The position numbers and the translations under genes are program-made. Positions 49,352 through 59,510 of a stretch of DNA of 64,000 nucleotides are shown in pieces. The stretch is from Sphingosinithalassobacter sp. CS137 (lineage in GTDB: Bacteria; Pseudomonadota; Alphaproteobacteria; Sphingomonadales; Sphingomonadaceae): positions 62,001-126,000 of the forward strand of contig NZ_CP060494.1 in assembly GCF_014334115.1 (NCBI RefSeq). The letters run 5' to 3'. The notes below the pieces were generated by a model. It searched no databases. It saw nothing but the letters and a program-made list of their open reading frames with translations, and was not told the origin of the DNA. How positions within the stretch are numbered: the stretch's first letter is position 1; each line of letters starts with the position of its first letter.

Positions 49352-50917
49352 ATGAGACGGATTCGCCTTTTCTCCGCGAGTGGGCTTGCGCTGGCGCTCG
49401 CGGTGCCCGGCGTGAGCGCGCCTGCGCGTGCGCAGGAAGTCGTCATGCCGCCGACTCCGAACGCCGATCGCCTGGCCCAGGAGATTCGCGTCCTCACCGA
49501 AGATCCGCAGGACCTGCGCGCGCTGCTTTCGGCCGGCGCACTGAGCGTCCGGCTGAACGATCCTGCCGCCGCGCTGGCCTTTTTCGCGCGCGCCGAGGCA
49601 GTCGAGCCGAACGATCCACGAATCCTCGCGGGCCGTGCCGCGGCGCTGGCGCTGCTGCAGCGGCCGGGCGAGGCACTGCACCTGTTTGCCCGGGCAGAGG
49701 CGGCGGGAGTGCCGCCCGTGCGTTTCGCGCGCGATCGGGGCTTCGCCTATGATCTCCTCGGCGCCCAGGCGCTGGCGCAGCGCGATTACCGGCTGGCGCT
49801 CGAGCAGGAGCCCGACGACGAGACGATCCGGCGGCTCGCGCTGTCGCTCGGTATTTCGGGAGAAGCCGAGGAGGCGATGGCGCTGCTCGATCCGTTGCTG
49901 CGGCGGAGCGACGGCGCGGCCTGGCGCGCGCGCGCCTTCGTCATGGCGATGAACGGCGATGTCGCCGGCGCCGAGCGGATCGCCGAGAATGTGCTCCCGG
50001 GCAATATGGGGCTGGCGCTGACGCCCTTCTTCCGCCGGCTGGCCGAACTCGGCCCCGCCGATCGCGCGTTCGCTGTCCACTTCGGCGAGATTTCGGCGAC
50101 TCCGGAGCGGCTGGCCGATGCGCAGCTGGCGCCCCCGCTGCCGCGCGTGGCCGCTGCGCCGCCCGCCACTTTCGCGCAGGCCGGGCCACAGCCGGCTCCG
50201 GCCGCGCGATCCGATCGCAACAGCCGCCGTCGCGCCCGCGAGGCGGCGCGGCAGCAGCGGCGGCAGCAACAACAGAGTGCGCCTCGGGGTTCGGCGGTGC
50301 GCGTGGCGCCAGCGCCCAGTCCGGCGCCTGCCCCTGCACCAACCCCTGCCGCTCCGCCCGAACCCGTGCCTGCGCAGACAGCCGCCCCGACGCCTGCACC
50401 GGCACCGGCCCCCGCACCCGTGCGGGCGGTGGCCGAGGAGCCCGCGACTCCGGCCGCGGCAATGCCCGAGCGAGAAGCGCCCGTCACCGGAGCGGCGAGG
50501 CAACAGCCCGCATCTCCGCCGGCCGCGACGCCGACACCCACACCCACACCCACACCCACACTCACACCCACACCGGCCGCCACGCCGCGCGCCGAGCGCC
50601 CGGCGGCGCGTCCGGCCGCGCGCCCCGATCCGCGGGTCGAGGAGCCGGCGCGCTACTGGGTGCAGGTGGCCGGCGGCGCCGATGAATCGGCGCTGCCCTT
50701 CACCTGGCGGCGGCTGGTGCGGGAGGCGCCCGAAGCATTTCGCGGAATGCAGGCGTGGACCACGCCGCTGCGCGCGACTAACCGGCTGCTCGTCGGCCCC
50801 TTCGCCAATGCGCGCGAGGCACAGGCGTTCGTCAATCAGCTGGCGGCCGAGCAGATCGACGCCTTCACTTTCCAGAGCGAGGCGGGCCAGCGCATCCGCC
50901 GCCTTCCGACCCGGTGA
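49352..50917 (+). CDS. Exported tetratricopeptide-like/SPOR-like protein
   Basis: A 521-residue precursor with a signal peptide ([20 protein letters not shown], cleavage near ARA-QE). An N-terminal half with TPR-like helices ([40 protein letters not shown]) leads to a very long Pro/Ala/Thr-rich linker that includes a 7-unit hexanucleotide repeat, and a C-terminal SPOR-like domain ([20 protein letters not shown] ... [18 protein letters not shown]) that could bind denuded peptidoglycan. It follows ftsZ by 91 bp, which suits an envelope or division role, and overlaps dgt by 4 nt (GTGA). Confidence 0.82.
   Translation: MRRIRLFSASGLALALAVPGVSAPARAQEVVMPPTPNADRLAQEIRVLTEDPQDLRALLSAGALSVRLNDPAAALAFFARAEAVEPNDPRILAGRAAALALLQRPGEALHLFARAEAAGVPPVRFARDRGFAYDLLGAQALAQRDYRLALEQEPDDETIRRLALSLGISGEAEEAMALLDPLLRRSDGAAWRARAFVMAMNGDVAGAERIAENVLPGNMGLALTPFFRRLAELGPADRAFAVHFGEISATPERLADAQLAPPLPRVAAAPPATFAQAGPQPAPAARSDRNSRRRAREAARQQRRQQQQSAPRGSAVRVAPAPSPAPAPAPTPAAPPEPVPAQTAAPTPAPAPAPAPVRAVAEEPATPAAAMPEREAPVTGAARQQPASPPAATPTPTPTPTPTLTPTPAATPRAERPAARPAARPDPRVEEPARYWVQVAGGADESALPFTWRRLVREAPEAFRGMQAWTTPLRATNRLLVGPFANAREAQAFVNQLAAEQIDAFTFQSEAGQRIRRLPTR
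50534..50575 (+). repeat. Hexanucleotide repeat (ACACCC)7
   Basis: Seven tandem six-base units (five perfect, one ACACTC, one ACACCG) inside the TPR/SPOR-like gene. They encode alternating Thr and Pro. Gain or loss of units keeps the reading frame but changes linker length. Confidence 0.9.
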
Positions 50918-52080
50918 GTCCGCGCGCGCCCTGGGCGTGCGATCCCCACGCCAGCCGCGGCCGTCTTTACGAAGAACAGACCGGGACCACGCGCGGCCCG
51001 CGCGACGCGTTCCAGCGCGATCGCGACCGGATCGTCCATTCGATCAGCTTCCGCCGGCTGCGCCACAAGACCCAGGTATTCATGGCGCCCGACGGCGACC
51101 ATTTCCGCGTGCGGCTGACGCACAGCCTCGAAGTCGCGCAGATCGGCCGCACGATCGCACGCGCGCTGGGGCTGAACGAGGATCTCACCGAGGCGCTGTG
51201 CCTGGCGCACGACATCGGCCATCCGCCGTTCGGCCATGCCGGCGAGCGCGCGCTGAAGAACGCGCTGGAGGGGCGCGGGGGGTTCGACCACAATGGCCAT
51301 ACGCTGCGCGCGCTGATGTGCCTCGAAAATCCCTATCCGCTGTGGGACGGGCTGAACCTCAGCTGGGAGACGCTGGAGGGACTGGCCAAGCACAATGGGC
51401 CGGTGCGCCATCCCGGCTGGGCACTGGCGGCGGCGGACGCGGCGTTCCCGCTCGATCTGGGCAGCTATTCGTCGCTGGAGGCGCAGGTCGCGGCGCTCGC
51501 CGACGACATCGCCTATGACAATCACGACATCGACGACGGGCTGCGCGCGGGGCTGCTGACGCTCGACCAGTTGCTCGAACAGCCGATGGTCGCCGAGGCG
51601 TGGCGCGGCGTGGAGGCGCGCTTCCCCGGCGTCGATCGCAAGCGGCTGCTGCGCGAGCTGGTGCGCGCGCAGATCGGCATGATGGTGAACGACCTGCTCG
51701 AAACCACGCGGGGGAAGATCGCGGCGTCGGGCGTCGAGAGCGAGGCGGATGTGCGCGCGGCGGGCGAGTGCCTGGTCTGTTTCTCGCCGGGGATGCGCGA
51801 CGGCGAGCGCGCGCTCAAACGCTTCATGTACGCCAATCTCTATCATCACCCGCACCAGCTCACCGCGGCCGATCATGCCGAGCGGATTATCGCCGGGCTG
51901 TTCGCCGCCTATGCCGCCGATCCGGGGCTGATGCCCGATGGCTGGGACGCGCAGCTGCCCGCCGAGGAGCCCTGGCGCAGCCGCCACATCGCCGATTTCA
52001 TCGCAGGGATGACCGATCGCTATGCCGTCGCGCGCTATTGCGAGGCGGTCGGTCCCATCGACCTGCCCGAGGGATTTTAG
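50914..52080 (+). CDS. dgt: Deoxyguanosinetriphosphate triphosphohydrolase-like (HD domain)
   Basis: A 388-residue HD-domain hydrolase of the dNTP triphosphohydrolase type, which removes triphosphate from dNTPs. [19 protein letters not shown], then [20 protein letters not shown], the metal motif [20 protein letters not shown] and [15 protein letters not shown]. The length (shorter than E. coli Dgt) fits the alphaproteobacterial Dgt-like group. GTG 50914 overlaps the previous gene. Confidence 0.93.
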   Translation: MSPRAPWACDPHASRGRLYEEQTGTTRGPRDAFQRDRDRIVHSISFRRLRHKTQVFMAPDGDHFRVRLTHSLEVAQIGRTIARALGLNEDLTEALCLAHDIGHPPFGHAGERALKNALEGRGGFDHNGHTLRALMCLENPYPLWDGLNLSWETLEGLAKHNGPVRHPGWALAAADAAFPLDLGSYSSLEAQVAALADDIAYDNHDIDDGLRAGLLTLDQLLEQPMVAEAWRGVEARFPGVDRKRLLRELVRAQIGMMVNDLLETTRGKIAASGVESEADVRAAGECLVCFSPGMRDGERALKRFMYANLYHHPHQLTAADHAERIIAGLFAAYAADPGLMPDGWDAQLPAEEPWRSRHIADFIAGMTDRYAVARYCEAVGPIDLPEGF

Positions 52081-52177
52081 GCCGAAGCGCCCGCGGCACG
52101 CGCCGAACCGGGCCGCTGACACACTTCTGCGACAGCTGCTTCCTATTTTGGGGGCCAGCCACCCGAGGAGGTGCCGC

Positions 52178-53635
52178 GTGTCCGACGTCAGTATCGCGCT
52201 CAATCGCTTCGGCCTCGGCGGCCGCGCGGGCGACGCGCCGCCGCAGGCGCCGAAGCGCTGGCTGCTCGACCAGTTCGGGGCGTTCGAGGCGCGCCCAGTT
52301 GCGCTCGCGCAGCTGCCGAGCACCGCCGCGATCGCCGCCGATCTTGCCCATTATCTCACCGACGTGCGGATGCAGCGCCGCGAGATGCGCCGCGCCGCGC
52401 CGGAGACGATGGCCGATCCCGATCCCGATGCCGCGCCGATGCGCGACCCCGCGCAGCAGGCGCGCGCCTTCGCGCGGCGGCAGGGGCGCGAGGTCTATTC
52501 GGCGGCGGTCGGCGCGCGCGCCGCGGCGGCGCTCGATACGCCCGCGCCGTTCGTCGAGCGGTTGGTGCATTTCTGGGCGAACCATTTCGCCGTGTCCGCC
52601 GACAAGCTCACCGTCACCGGACTGGTTGGAGCGTTCGAGTTCGACGCGATTCGCCCCCATGTGCTGGGGCGCTTCGCCGATATGCTCCAAGCGGTCGAAC
52701 GGCACCCCGCGATGCTGCTCTATCTGGACCAGGCGCAGTCGGTGGGGCCGGACAGCGTCGCGGGAAAGCTCGTGCGCCGCCGCCGGCCCGATCGTGCGCT
52801 CGGCCTCAACGAAAATCTCGCGCGCGAAATCCTCGAGCTGCACACGTTGGGGGTGCGCACCGGCTACGACCAGAACGACGTCACGGAGTTCGCGCGCGCG
52901 CTCACCGGGTGGACGGTCGCGGGGCTGGGCAACGGGCCGGGCGCACGGCTCGCCGGAGTGGGCGACGCGCCGGGCAGCTTCGTCTTCGCCGAGCGGCTGC
53001 ACGAACCGGGCACGCGCACGATCCTCGGCCGCGCCTATGCGCAGGAGGCGGGCGAGGGGCAGGCCGCTGCGGTGCTCGACAGCCTCGCGCTCCATCCCGC
53101 CACCGCGCGCCACGTCGCGACCAAGCTCGCGCGACATTTCGCCGGCGACGAGCCGCCCGCATCGCTCGTCGCGAAGCTTGAGGCTGCATTTCTCCGCACC
53201 GGCGGCGACCTGCCGAGCCTCTATCGCGTGCTCGTCGAGGCGCCCGAATGCTGGGTGGCGGCACCGGTGAAGTTCCGCACGCCCTGGGAATGGTCGCTCG
53301 CGGCATTTCGCGCGCTCGGCACGCGCGAAGTGCCGACGCAGGGCGTGACGAACCTCGTCAACCAGCTCGGTCAGCCGATCTGGCGGCCCGGATCGCCCGC
53401 GGGATACGACGATATCGCCGCGAGCTGGGCCGGACCCGACGCGCTGATGCGCCGGGTGGAGGCCGCCGAACGGATGGCGCAGCGCACGCGCAATCTTGTC
53501 GATGCGCGTGCGCGCGCCGCCGAGCTGTTCCCCGATGCGCTGAGCGAGGGAACGGCGCAGGCGATCGCGCGTGCGGAAAGCCCGGGGCAGGGGCTGGCGC
53601 TGCTGCTGGTCGCCCCCGAATTCCTGCGGAGATGA
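52178..53635 (+). CDS. DUF1800 protein
   Basis: A 485-residue protein with the DUF1800 pattern: SDVSIALNRFGLGGRAGDAP at the start, PFVERLVHFWANHFAVSADK, LGLNENLAREILELHTLGVR, ALTGWTVAGLGNGPGARLAG and LVEAPECWVA. These proteins are usually exported, but no signal peptide is obvious at this start. The GTG at 52178 is preceded by GAGGAGG. The function is unknown. It is 4 bp upstream of the DUF1501 gene, a common pair. Confidence 0.9.
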   Translation: MSDVSIALNRFGLGGRAGDAPPQAPKRWLLDQFGAFEARPVALAQLPSTAAIAADLAHYLTDVRMQRREMRRAAPETMADPDPDAAPMRDPAQQARAFARRQGREVYSAAVGARAAAALDTPAPFVERLVHFWANHFAVSADKLTVTGLVGAFEFDAIRPHVLGRFADMLQAVERHPAMLLYLDQAQSVGPDSVAGKLVRRRRPDRALGLNENLAREILELHTLGVRTGYDQNDVTEFARALTGWTVAGLGNGPGARLAGVGDAPGSFVFAERLHEPGTRTILGRAYAQEAGEGQAAAVLDSLALHPATARHVATKLARHFAGDEPPASLVAKLEAAFLRTGGDLPSLYRVLVEAPECWVAAPVKFRTPWEWSLAAFRALGTREVPTQGVTNLVNQLGQPIWRPGSPAGYDDIAASWAGPDALMRRVEAAERMAQRTRNLVDARARAAELFPDALSEGTAQAIARAESPGQGLALLLVAPEFLRR

Positions 53636-53639
53636 TGCG

Positions 53640-54791
53640 ATGATCACGCGACGCACTCTGATGGCGGCCGGCGGCGCCGCGCTGCTCGCCTCGCCGCTTG
53701 GCGGCACGATGCTCTTCGCCGCAGCGCCGACCGCCAGGCGGTTCGTCTTCCTGATCCAGCGCGGTGCCGCCGACGGGCTGGGCATCGTGGCGCCGGTGGG
53801 CGATCCCGCTTTCGCCTCGCAGCGCGGCGTGCTGGCGGAGGATTTCGCCGACGCGCCGAAGCTGGACGCGATGTTCGCGCTGCATCCGGCGCTCGCTGGT
53901 GTGGCGGCGCTCTACCGCGCGGGTGAAGCGCGCTTCGTTCACGCGGTCGCCTCGCCCTACCGCGAACGCTCGCACTTCGACGGGCAGAATGTGCTCGAAA
54001 CCGGCGGGACGGCGGCATACCGGCTGCGCGACGGCTGGCTCAACCGGCTGTTGTCGCTGTTGCCGGCGCAACAGGCGCGCGCGATCTCGATCTCGGCGGC
54101 GGTGCCGATGGCGCTGCGTGGCGCGGAGGACGTCGCTTCCTACGCGCCCTCCGCGCTGCCCGACGCATCCGACGATCTGCTCGCGCGCGTCGCTTCGCTC
54201 TACGAAGGAGACGCGCAGCTGCATGCTGCTTGGGAAAGCGCGACCGCGACGCGAATGCTCACCAGCGACCTTGCCGCCGACAATGGGCGCAACGCCGCCG
54301 CCACCGGCGCGCTGGCCGCGCGGCTGCTCGCGGCGGAGAATGGCGCGCGGATCGCGATGATCGAGACCGGCGGCTGGGACACGCATGCGCAGCAGCGCGG
54401 GCGGCTCGCGGCACAGCTGCGGGGCCTCGACTCGCTCGTCGGGGCGCTCAAGCAGGGGCTCGGCCCGCTCTGGAGCGAGACGATGGTGCTCGTCGCAACC
54501 GAGTTCGGCCGCACGGTGAAGGTGAACGGCACCGGCGGCACCGATCACGGCACCGCCTCGGTCGCGATGCTGCTGGGCGGTGCGGTCGACGGCGGGCGCG
54601 TGACCGCGGACTGGCCCGGGCTCGGCGACGCCGCGCTGTTCGAGGGGCGCGATCTGCGGCCCACGCTGGGTATCGATTCGCTGTTCGGCGGCGCCGTTGC
54701 GGGGCACTTCGGGCTCGACCCGGCGCGCACCATGGCGACGCTGTTCCCGGACAGCCGCGCCGGCGCGACGGACGGGCTGGTCCGCGCCTGA
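53640..54791 (+). CDS. DUF1501 protein with Tat-like signal
   Basis: A 383-residue protein with an N-terminal twin-arginine-like signal (MITRRTLMAAGGAALLASPL), then DUF1501 segments such as RRFVFLIQRGAADGL, IAMIETGGWDTHAQQRGRLA and VLVATEFGRTVKVNGTGGTD with the DHG motif. DUF1501 belongs to the alkaline-phosphatase-like superfamily; metal-binding Asp and His can be seen. No biological role is established. It is translated with the DUF1800 gene. Confidence 0.9.
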   Translation: MITRRTLMAAGGAALLASPLGGTMLFAAAPTARRFVFLIQRGAADGLGIVAPVGDPAFASQRGVLAEDFADAPKLDAMFALHPALAGVAALYRAGEARFVHAVASPYRERSHFDGQNVLETGGTAAYRLRDGWLNRLLSLLPAQQARAISISAAVPMALRGAEDVASYAPSALPDASDDLLARVASLYEGDAQLHAAWESATATRMLTSDLAADNGRNAAATGALAARLLAAENGARIAMIETGGWDTHAQQRGRLAAQLRGLDSLVGALKQGLGPLWSETMVLVATEFGRTVKVNGTGGTDHGTASVAMLLGGAVDGGRVTADWPGLGDAALFEGRDLRPTLGIDSLFGGAVAGHFGLDPARTMATLFPDSRAGATDGLVRA

Positions 54792-54875
54792 TCCGTTCGC
54801 CCGCGCGGCGGCATTAGCGCAGCTTGGGTCGCCCCTTGCAGATCGCGCGTTGTCGCCGTGCCTCGGGAGGCCTAG

Positions 54876-55796
54876 GTGCGCGCCATGCTCCAGCCGCCTC
54901 CCGCCCCCGAAACGCCGCCCGTCAGCCGCGCCGGCCTGGCGCAGGGAGTCGCTGCCTATGCGCTCTGGGGGCTGCTGCCGCTGTATTTCGCGCTGCTGCG
55001 CGGCGTGGACGCGGGCGAAATCGTGGCGACGCGAATCCTCTGGTCGCTGGTGCTGCTCGCGGTGCTGATCGCGGCGTTGCGCCGCTGGCCGCGGCTGCGC
55101 GTGGCGATGGCGAGTCCGCGCACGCTGCTGATGCTCAGTGCGAGCGCGCTGCTGATCGCAGTCAACTGGCTGGTCTATATCTGGGCGGTGCTCAACCATC
55201 ACGTGCTCGAAGGCAGCCTCGGCTATTTCCTCAACCCGTTGATCAACGTGCTGCTGGGCGTGCTCGTGCTGCGCGAGCGGCTCGACCGGGTGCAGGCCGC
55301 GGCGGTGGGCCTGGCGGCGCTGGGCGTGCTCGTGCTTGCGGTAGGCGCGGGCGCGGGGCTGTGGATCAGCCTGGTACTCGCGGTGTCGTTCGGGCTGTAC
55401 GGACTGGTGCGCAAGCTGGCGCCGGTCGATTCGATCGAGGGGCTGACGATCGAGACGGCGATCCTCGCGCCGGTCGCGGGGCTCTACCTCCTGTGGCTCG
55501 GCGAGCGAGTCGCCTTTGGCGAGGAGCTGACGCTCAGCCTGTTGCTCGCCCTGGCAGGCGTGGTCACGGCAGTGCCGTTGCTGCTCTTCGCCGCGGCGGC
55601 CAAGCGGCTGCGCTATTCGACGCTGGGGCTGCTCCAGTATCTCGCGCCGACGATGCAGTTCCTGCTCGCCATCTTCGTCTTCGGCGAGCATATGACGCGC
55701 GCGCATCTCGTCTGCTTCGTGCTGATCTGGAGCGGGCTCGCCCTCTATGCCGGGCGCGGCACCTGGGAAGCACGGCGGCGCCGCCTGCCGGCATAG
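54876..55796 (+). CDS. EamA/RarD-type membrane transporter
   Basis: A 306-residue, ten-helix permease of the DMT superfamily. The RarD pattern is visible: [60 protein letters not shown] with [20 protein letters not shown], and [20 protein letters not shown]. The GTG at 54876 has GGGAGG upstream; ATG 54885 is the alternative. The substrate is unknown. Confidence 0.88.
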   Translation: MRAMLQPPPAPETPPVSRAGLAQGVAAYALWGLLPLYFALLRGVDAGEIVATRILWSLVLLAVLIAALRRWPRLRVAMASPRTLLMLSASALLIAVNWLVYIWAVLNHHVLEGSLGYFLNPLINVLLGVLVLRERLDRVQAAAVGLAALGVLVLAVGAGAGLWISLVLAVSFGLYGLVRKLAPVDSIEGLTIETAILAPVAGLYLLWLGERVAFGEELTLSLLLALAGVVTAVPLLLFAAAAKRLRYSTLGLLQYLAPTMQFLLAIFVFGEHMTRAHLVCFVLIWSGLALYAGRGTWEARRRRLPA

Positions 55797-55839
55797 GATC
55801 GTTTTGCGCAGCGCGAGCCGCTGCGCTAAGCGCGCGGCC

Positions 55840-57564
55840 ATGACGCTCTACGCACGCTATGCCGCCCATATCGACACCGTTCTCGACAGCCTCGTGGCTT
55901 CGGGCGATCTTCCTGCGGGGCTCGAACGCCGCGCCGTTACGGTCGAGCCGCCGCGCGACGCCAGCCACGGCGACCTGGCGACCAACGCGGCGATGGTGCT
56001 CGCCAAGCCCGCCGGCACCAACCCGCGCGCGCTCGCCGAGAAGATCGCGGCGGGGCTGGAGGCAGCGGAGGGCGTTGCTTCGGTCTCGGTCGCCGGGCCG
56101 GGCTTCATCAACCTGACGCTGACCGACGACAGCTGGCGCGACGAGCTGCGCGCGATCCTCGATGCGGCCGACGCCTATGGCCGGTCGCAGGCGGGGGCGG
56201 GCACCACCGTCAACATCGAATATGTCTCGGCGAACCCGACCGGGCCGATGCACATGGGCCATTGCCGTGGTGCGGTGGTGGGCGATGCGCTCGCCAACCT
56301 GCTGGAATGGAACGGCGCGCGGGTGATCCGCGAATATTACGTCAACGATGCCGGCGGGCAGGTCGACGTGCTCGCCCGCTCGGCGCACCTGCGCTATCGC
56401 GAGGCGCTGGGCGAGACTATCGAGATCCCCGAGGGGCTGTATCCGGGCGACTATCTGAAGCCGGTCGGCGAGAAGCTGGCGGCCGAACATGGCGATGCGT
56501 TCCGCACCGCGCCCGAGAGCGACTGGCTGCCGCTGTTCCGCAAGACCGCGGTCGCGATGATGATGGACATGATCCGGGCGGACCTGAAGCTGCTCGGCAT
56601 CGAGCATGACGTCTTCGCTTCCGAAGCCGAGCTTCAGGCGGCGGGCAAGCCCGAGGCCGCCGAGGCGTGGCTGCGCGAACGCGATCTGGTGTACGACGGC
56701 GTGCTCGAAGCGCCCAAGGGCGAGACGCCCGAGGATTGGGAGCCGGTCGAGCTGCCGCTGTTCCGCTCGACACGGTTCGGCGACGACCAGGATCGGCCGA
56801 TCAGGAAGTCGAACGGCCAATGGACCTATTTCGGCGCCGATCTCGCCTATCATTTCCAGAAGGCGCAGAATGCCGACGCGCTGATCGACATCTGGGGCGC
56901 CGATCACGCGGGCACGGTGAAGCGGATCGTCGCGGCAGTGGCGGCGCTGACCGAGGGGAAGACCCGGTTCGACGTGAAGCTGGTGCAGATGGTGCGGCTG
57001 CTGCGCGCGGGCGAGCCGGTGAAGATGTCGAAGCGCTCGGGAAATTTCGTCACGCTGGCGGACGTCGTCAACGAAGTCGGCAAGGACGTGGTCCGCTTCA
57101 CGATGCTGACGCGCAAGGCCGACGCGCAGATGGATTTCGACTTCGCCAAGGTGGTCGAGGCGTCGAAGGACAATCCGGTCTTCTACGTCAACTATGCGCA
57201 TGCCCGGATCGCGTCGCTCCACCGCAAGGCACAGGAGGCGGGGATCGTCTGCGGCGCGGTGGATCTGTCCCTGCTTGGGACAGACGAGCTGGCGCTGGTG
57301 AAGCGCGCGGCGCAGTTCCCGAGGCTCGCCGAAGGCGCCGCGGCGGCCCGCGAGCCGCATCGAATCGCCTTTTACCTCTATGATCTTGCAGGTGAGTTCC
57401 ACGCATTGTGGAACCAGGGCAATGACGATCCGGCGCGGCGCTTCCTGCTTCCGGAGAATCCCGACCTCACCTGTGCGCGGCTTTTCTTGGCGCGTGCGAT
57501 CGGGCAGATTATCCGCAACGGCCTCCGCATCATGGGCGTGGAGGCGGTGCAGGAGATGCATTGA
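55840..57564 (+). CDS. argS: Arginyl-tRNA synthetase
   Basis: A 574-residue class I synthetase. N-terminal Add-1-like domain (to about 115), HIGH-type motif [20 protein letters not shown] near residue 137, [20 protein letters not shown] near residue 394 and an anticodon-binding C-terminal domain ([18 protein letters not shown]). ATG 55840. It shares one base with the SPOR gene that follows (TGATG). Confidence 0.98.
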   Translation: MTLYARYAAHIDTVLDSLVASGDLPAGLERRAVTVEPPRDASHGDLATNAAMVLAKPAGTNPRALAEKIAAGLEAAEGVASVSVAGPGFINLTLTDDSWRDELRAILDAADAYGRSQAGAGTTVNIEYVSANPTGPMHMGHCRGAVVGDALANLLEWNGARVIREYYVNDAGGQVDVLARSAHLRYREALGETIEIPEGLYPGDYLKPVGEKLAAEHGDAFRTAPESDWLPLFRKTAVAMMMDMIRADLKLLGIEHDVFASEAELQAAGKPEAAEAWLRERDLVYDGVLEAPKGETPEDWEPVELPLFRSTRFGDDQDRPIRKSNGQWTYFGADLAYHFQKAQNADALIDIWGADHAGTVKRIVAAVAALTEGKTRFDVKLVQMVRLLRAGEPVKMSKRSGNFVTLADVVNEVGKDVVRFTMLTRKADAQMDFDFAKVVEASKDNPVFYVNYAHARIASLHRKAQEAGIVCGAVDLSLLGTDELALVKRAAQFPRLAEGAAAAREPHRIAFYLYDLAGEFHALWNQGNDDPARRFLLPENPDLTCARLFLARAIGQIIRNGLRIMGVEAVQEMH

Positions 57565-58274
57565 TGAGCAGCCGCGGGGATGCGGGATACGGCGACGACG
57601 ATCGGTTGCCGTGGCTCGAGTCCGTCGATGAGGATTATTCCGAGGGACCGTCGTTCTGGCGGATCGCGCTGCTGGTGCTGCTCGCGCTCGCGGTCGTGGC
57701 GGCGGCTCTCTTCGGCTATTACTGGTATCAGCAGCGGGAAAGGCTGCATGGCTCGGGGCAACTGATCGAGGCGCAGGAAGGCGACTATAAGGTCGAGCCC
57801 GACGAGCCCGGCGGCATGCCGGTGGAAGGCGAGGGCGATGCCGTCTTCGCCGCGAGCGAGGGCGATATGCCCAATGCCTCGATCGCGGTCGGAGCCGAAC
57901 CCGAGGCGCCCGTCGCAGGAACGGTCGCGCCGCGCCCCACCCCGGCGGCGGAGGCGACCGGAGCGGCGCGCGTCACCGTGCCCGTGCCCGCGCCCGGCGA
58001 GCAATCCCGGGCAAAGACTGCGCCGCGCACTTCGGGCGGAGCCGCGGTGGTGCAGCTCGGCGCCTTCCCGGACGAGCAGGGGGCGGAAGGCGCGTGGAAC
58101 CGGCTTTCGCGCGAGCACACGTTCCTAGCGTCGCTCGGCAAGTCGATCGAGCGCGGCGAAAGCGGCGGACGCACCGTTTATCGCCTGCGTCTCAACGCCG
58201 GCAGCGCCGAGCAGGCGCGCGACATCTGCGAGCGGCTGCAAGCGGCGGGCGCAAGCTGCTACATCGCCAATTGA
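57564..58274 (+). CDS. SPOR-domain membrane protein
   Basis: A 236-residue bitopic protein: cytoplasmic N-terminus, one membrane helix (about 32-53, RIALLVLLALAVVAAALFGY), a Pro/Glu/Ala-rich linker and a C-terminal SPOR domain (AAVVQLGAFPDEQGAEGAWN, then VYRLRLNAGSAEQARDICER) that binds glycan strands free of stem peptides at the septum. It lies between argS and nagZ, a usual place in sphingomonads. ATG 57564 chosen; a TTG one codon earlier belongs to argS. Confidence 0.92.
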   Translation: MSSRGDAGYGDDDRLPWLESVDEDYSEGPSFWRIALLVLLALAVVAAALFGYYWYQQRERLHGSGQLIEAQEGDYKVEPDEPGGMPVEGEGDAVFAASEGDMPNASIAVGAEPEAPVAGTVAPRPTPAAEATGAARVTVPVPAPGEQSRAKTAPRTSGGAAVVQLGAFPDEQGAEGAWNRLSREHTFLASLGKSIERGESGGRTVYRLRLNAGSAEQARDICERLQAAGASCYIAN

Positions 58275-58312
58275 CCAGGCCACGCCGCCGGACGAAGTGA
58301 GACCGTAGCCGC

Positions 58313-59320
58313 ATGAAACCCGTGATCTACGGCCTCGCCGGCCAGCAGCTCAGCGCCGACGAGCGTGCCTTCTTCAAGGATGCCGATCCGCTCGGCTATA
58401 TCCTGTTCAAACGCAACTGCGGCAGTCGCGATCAGATGCGCGCGCTGACGGATAGCCTGCGCGACCTTTCCGGCCGTTCCGACGTGCCGATCCTGATCGA
58501 TCAGGAAGGCGGGCGAGTGGCGCGGATGCAGCCCCCCGAATGGCCGGCCTTTCCCGCGCCCGGCGCGTTCGACACGCTGTATGATGTGGCTCCCGTCTCG
58601 GCGATCGAGGCCGCGCGCGCCAATGCGCACGCGCTGGCGCTGATGCTGGCCGAGGTCGGGGTGACCGTGAACGCGCTGCCGCTGCTCGATGTGGTGCGCC
58701 CCGAAACCAGCGACGTGATCGGCGATCGCGCACTCGGCGGCGAGCCGATGCGCGTCGCGGCGCTCGGCAAGGCAGTGCTCGAGGGGCTGCGCCGCGGCGG
58801 CGTGATCGGCATCGTCAAGCACATGCCGGGCCATGGCCGCGGCAAGGTGGACAGCCACAAGGAACTCCCCGTGGTCGACGCGAGCGCGGAAGAACTCGCG
58901 ATCGACATCGCGCCGTTCGCCGCGCTTGCCGACGCGCCGATGGGAATGACCGCCCATGTCGTCTTCACTGCCTGGGACAAGGAGCGGCCCGCCACGCTCT
59001 CGCCGACCGTGATCGGCGAGGTGATCCGCACGCGGATCGGCTTCGACGGGCTGCTGATGACCGACGATATCGACATGAAGGCGCTGAGCGGGACGGCAGG
59101 CGAGAAAGCGGCGGCGGCCGTGGCGGCGGGCTGCGACGTGGCGCTCGATTGCTGGGCGCGGATGGACGAAATGGTCGAGATCGCCGAACGGCTGGACGAC
59201 GCCGGGCCCGAGACGCTCGCGCGGCTGGAGCGCGCACTGGCGAGTGTGACGAATGGCGCCGAAGAAGCTGACTTCGCCGAACTGATCGCAAAGCGCGACG
59301 CGCTGCTCGCGGTGGGGTGA
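58313..59320 (+). CDS. nagZ: Beta-N-acetylhexosaminidase NagZ
   Basis: A 335-residue GH3 enzyme that removes GlcNAc from muropeptides in peptidoglycan recycling. VPILIDQEGGRVARMQPPEW, then IGIVKHMPGHGRGKVDSHKE near residue 170 with the catalytic His loop, and FDGLLMTDDIDMKALSGTAG near residue 248 with the nucleophile Asp. ATG 58313, 38 bp after the SPOR gene. Confidence 0.96.
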   Translation: MKPVIYGLAGQQLSADERAFFKDADPLGYILFKRNCGSRDQMRALTDSLRDLSGRSDVPILIDQEGGRVARMQPPEWPAFPAPGAFDTLYDVAPVSAIEAARANAHALALMLAEVGVTVNALPLLDVVRPETSDVIGDRALGGEPMRVAALGKAVLEGLRRGGVIGIVKHMPGHGRGKVDSHKELPVVDASAEELAIDIAPFAALADAPMGMTAHVVFTAWDKERPATLSPTVIGEVIRTRIGFDGLLMTDDIDMKALSGTAGEKAAAAVAAGCDVALDCWARMDEMVEIAERLDDAGPETLARLERALASVTNGAEEADFAELIAKRDALLAVG

Positions 59321-59510
59321 TCGCGCCGATCGGGGTGGAGGTGGACTCATAGGCCGCCAGCAGCGAGCGCGCAGCTCTGGGCGTTCACCAACCCGGCAGC
59401 TTCGCGCCCTAATCTCTGTCATTCAAGCTGCCGCGCTCTCTGCCTTAAAGCTGCCGTTGGTTTGCGCCACCCTTGGTGGCAGTCATGCCCCCAACTTCAG
59501 AAAATCGAGA

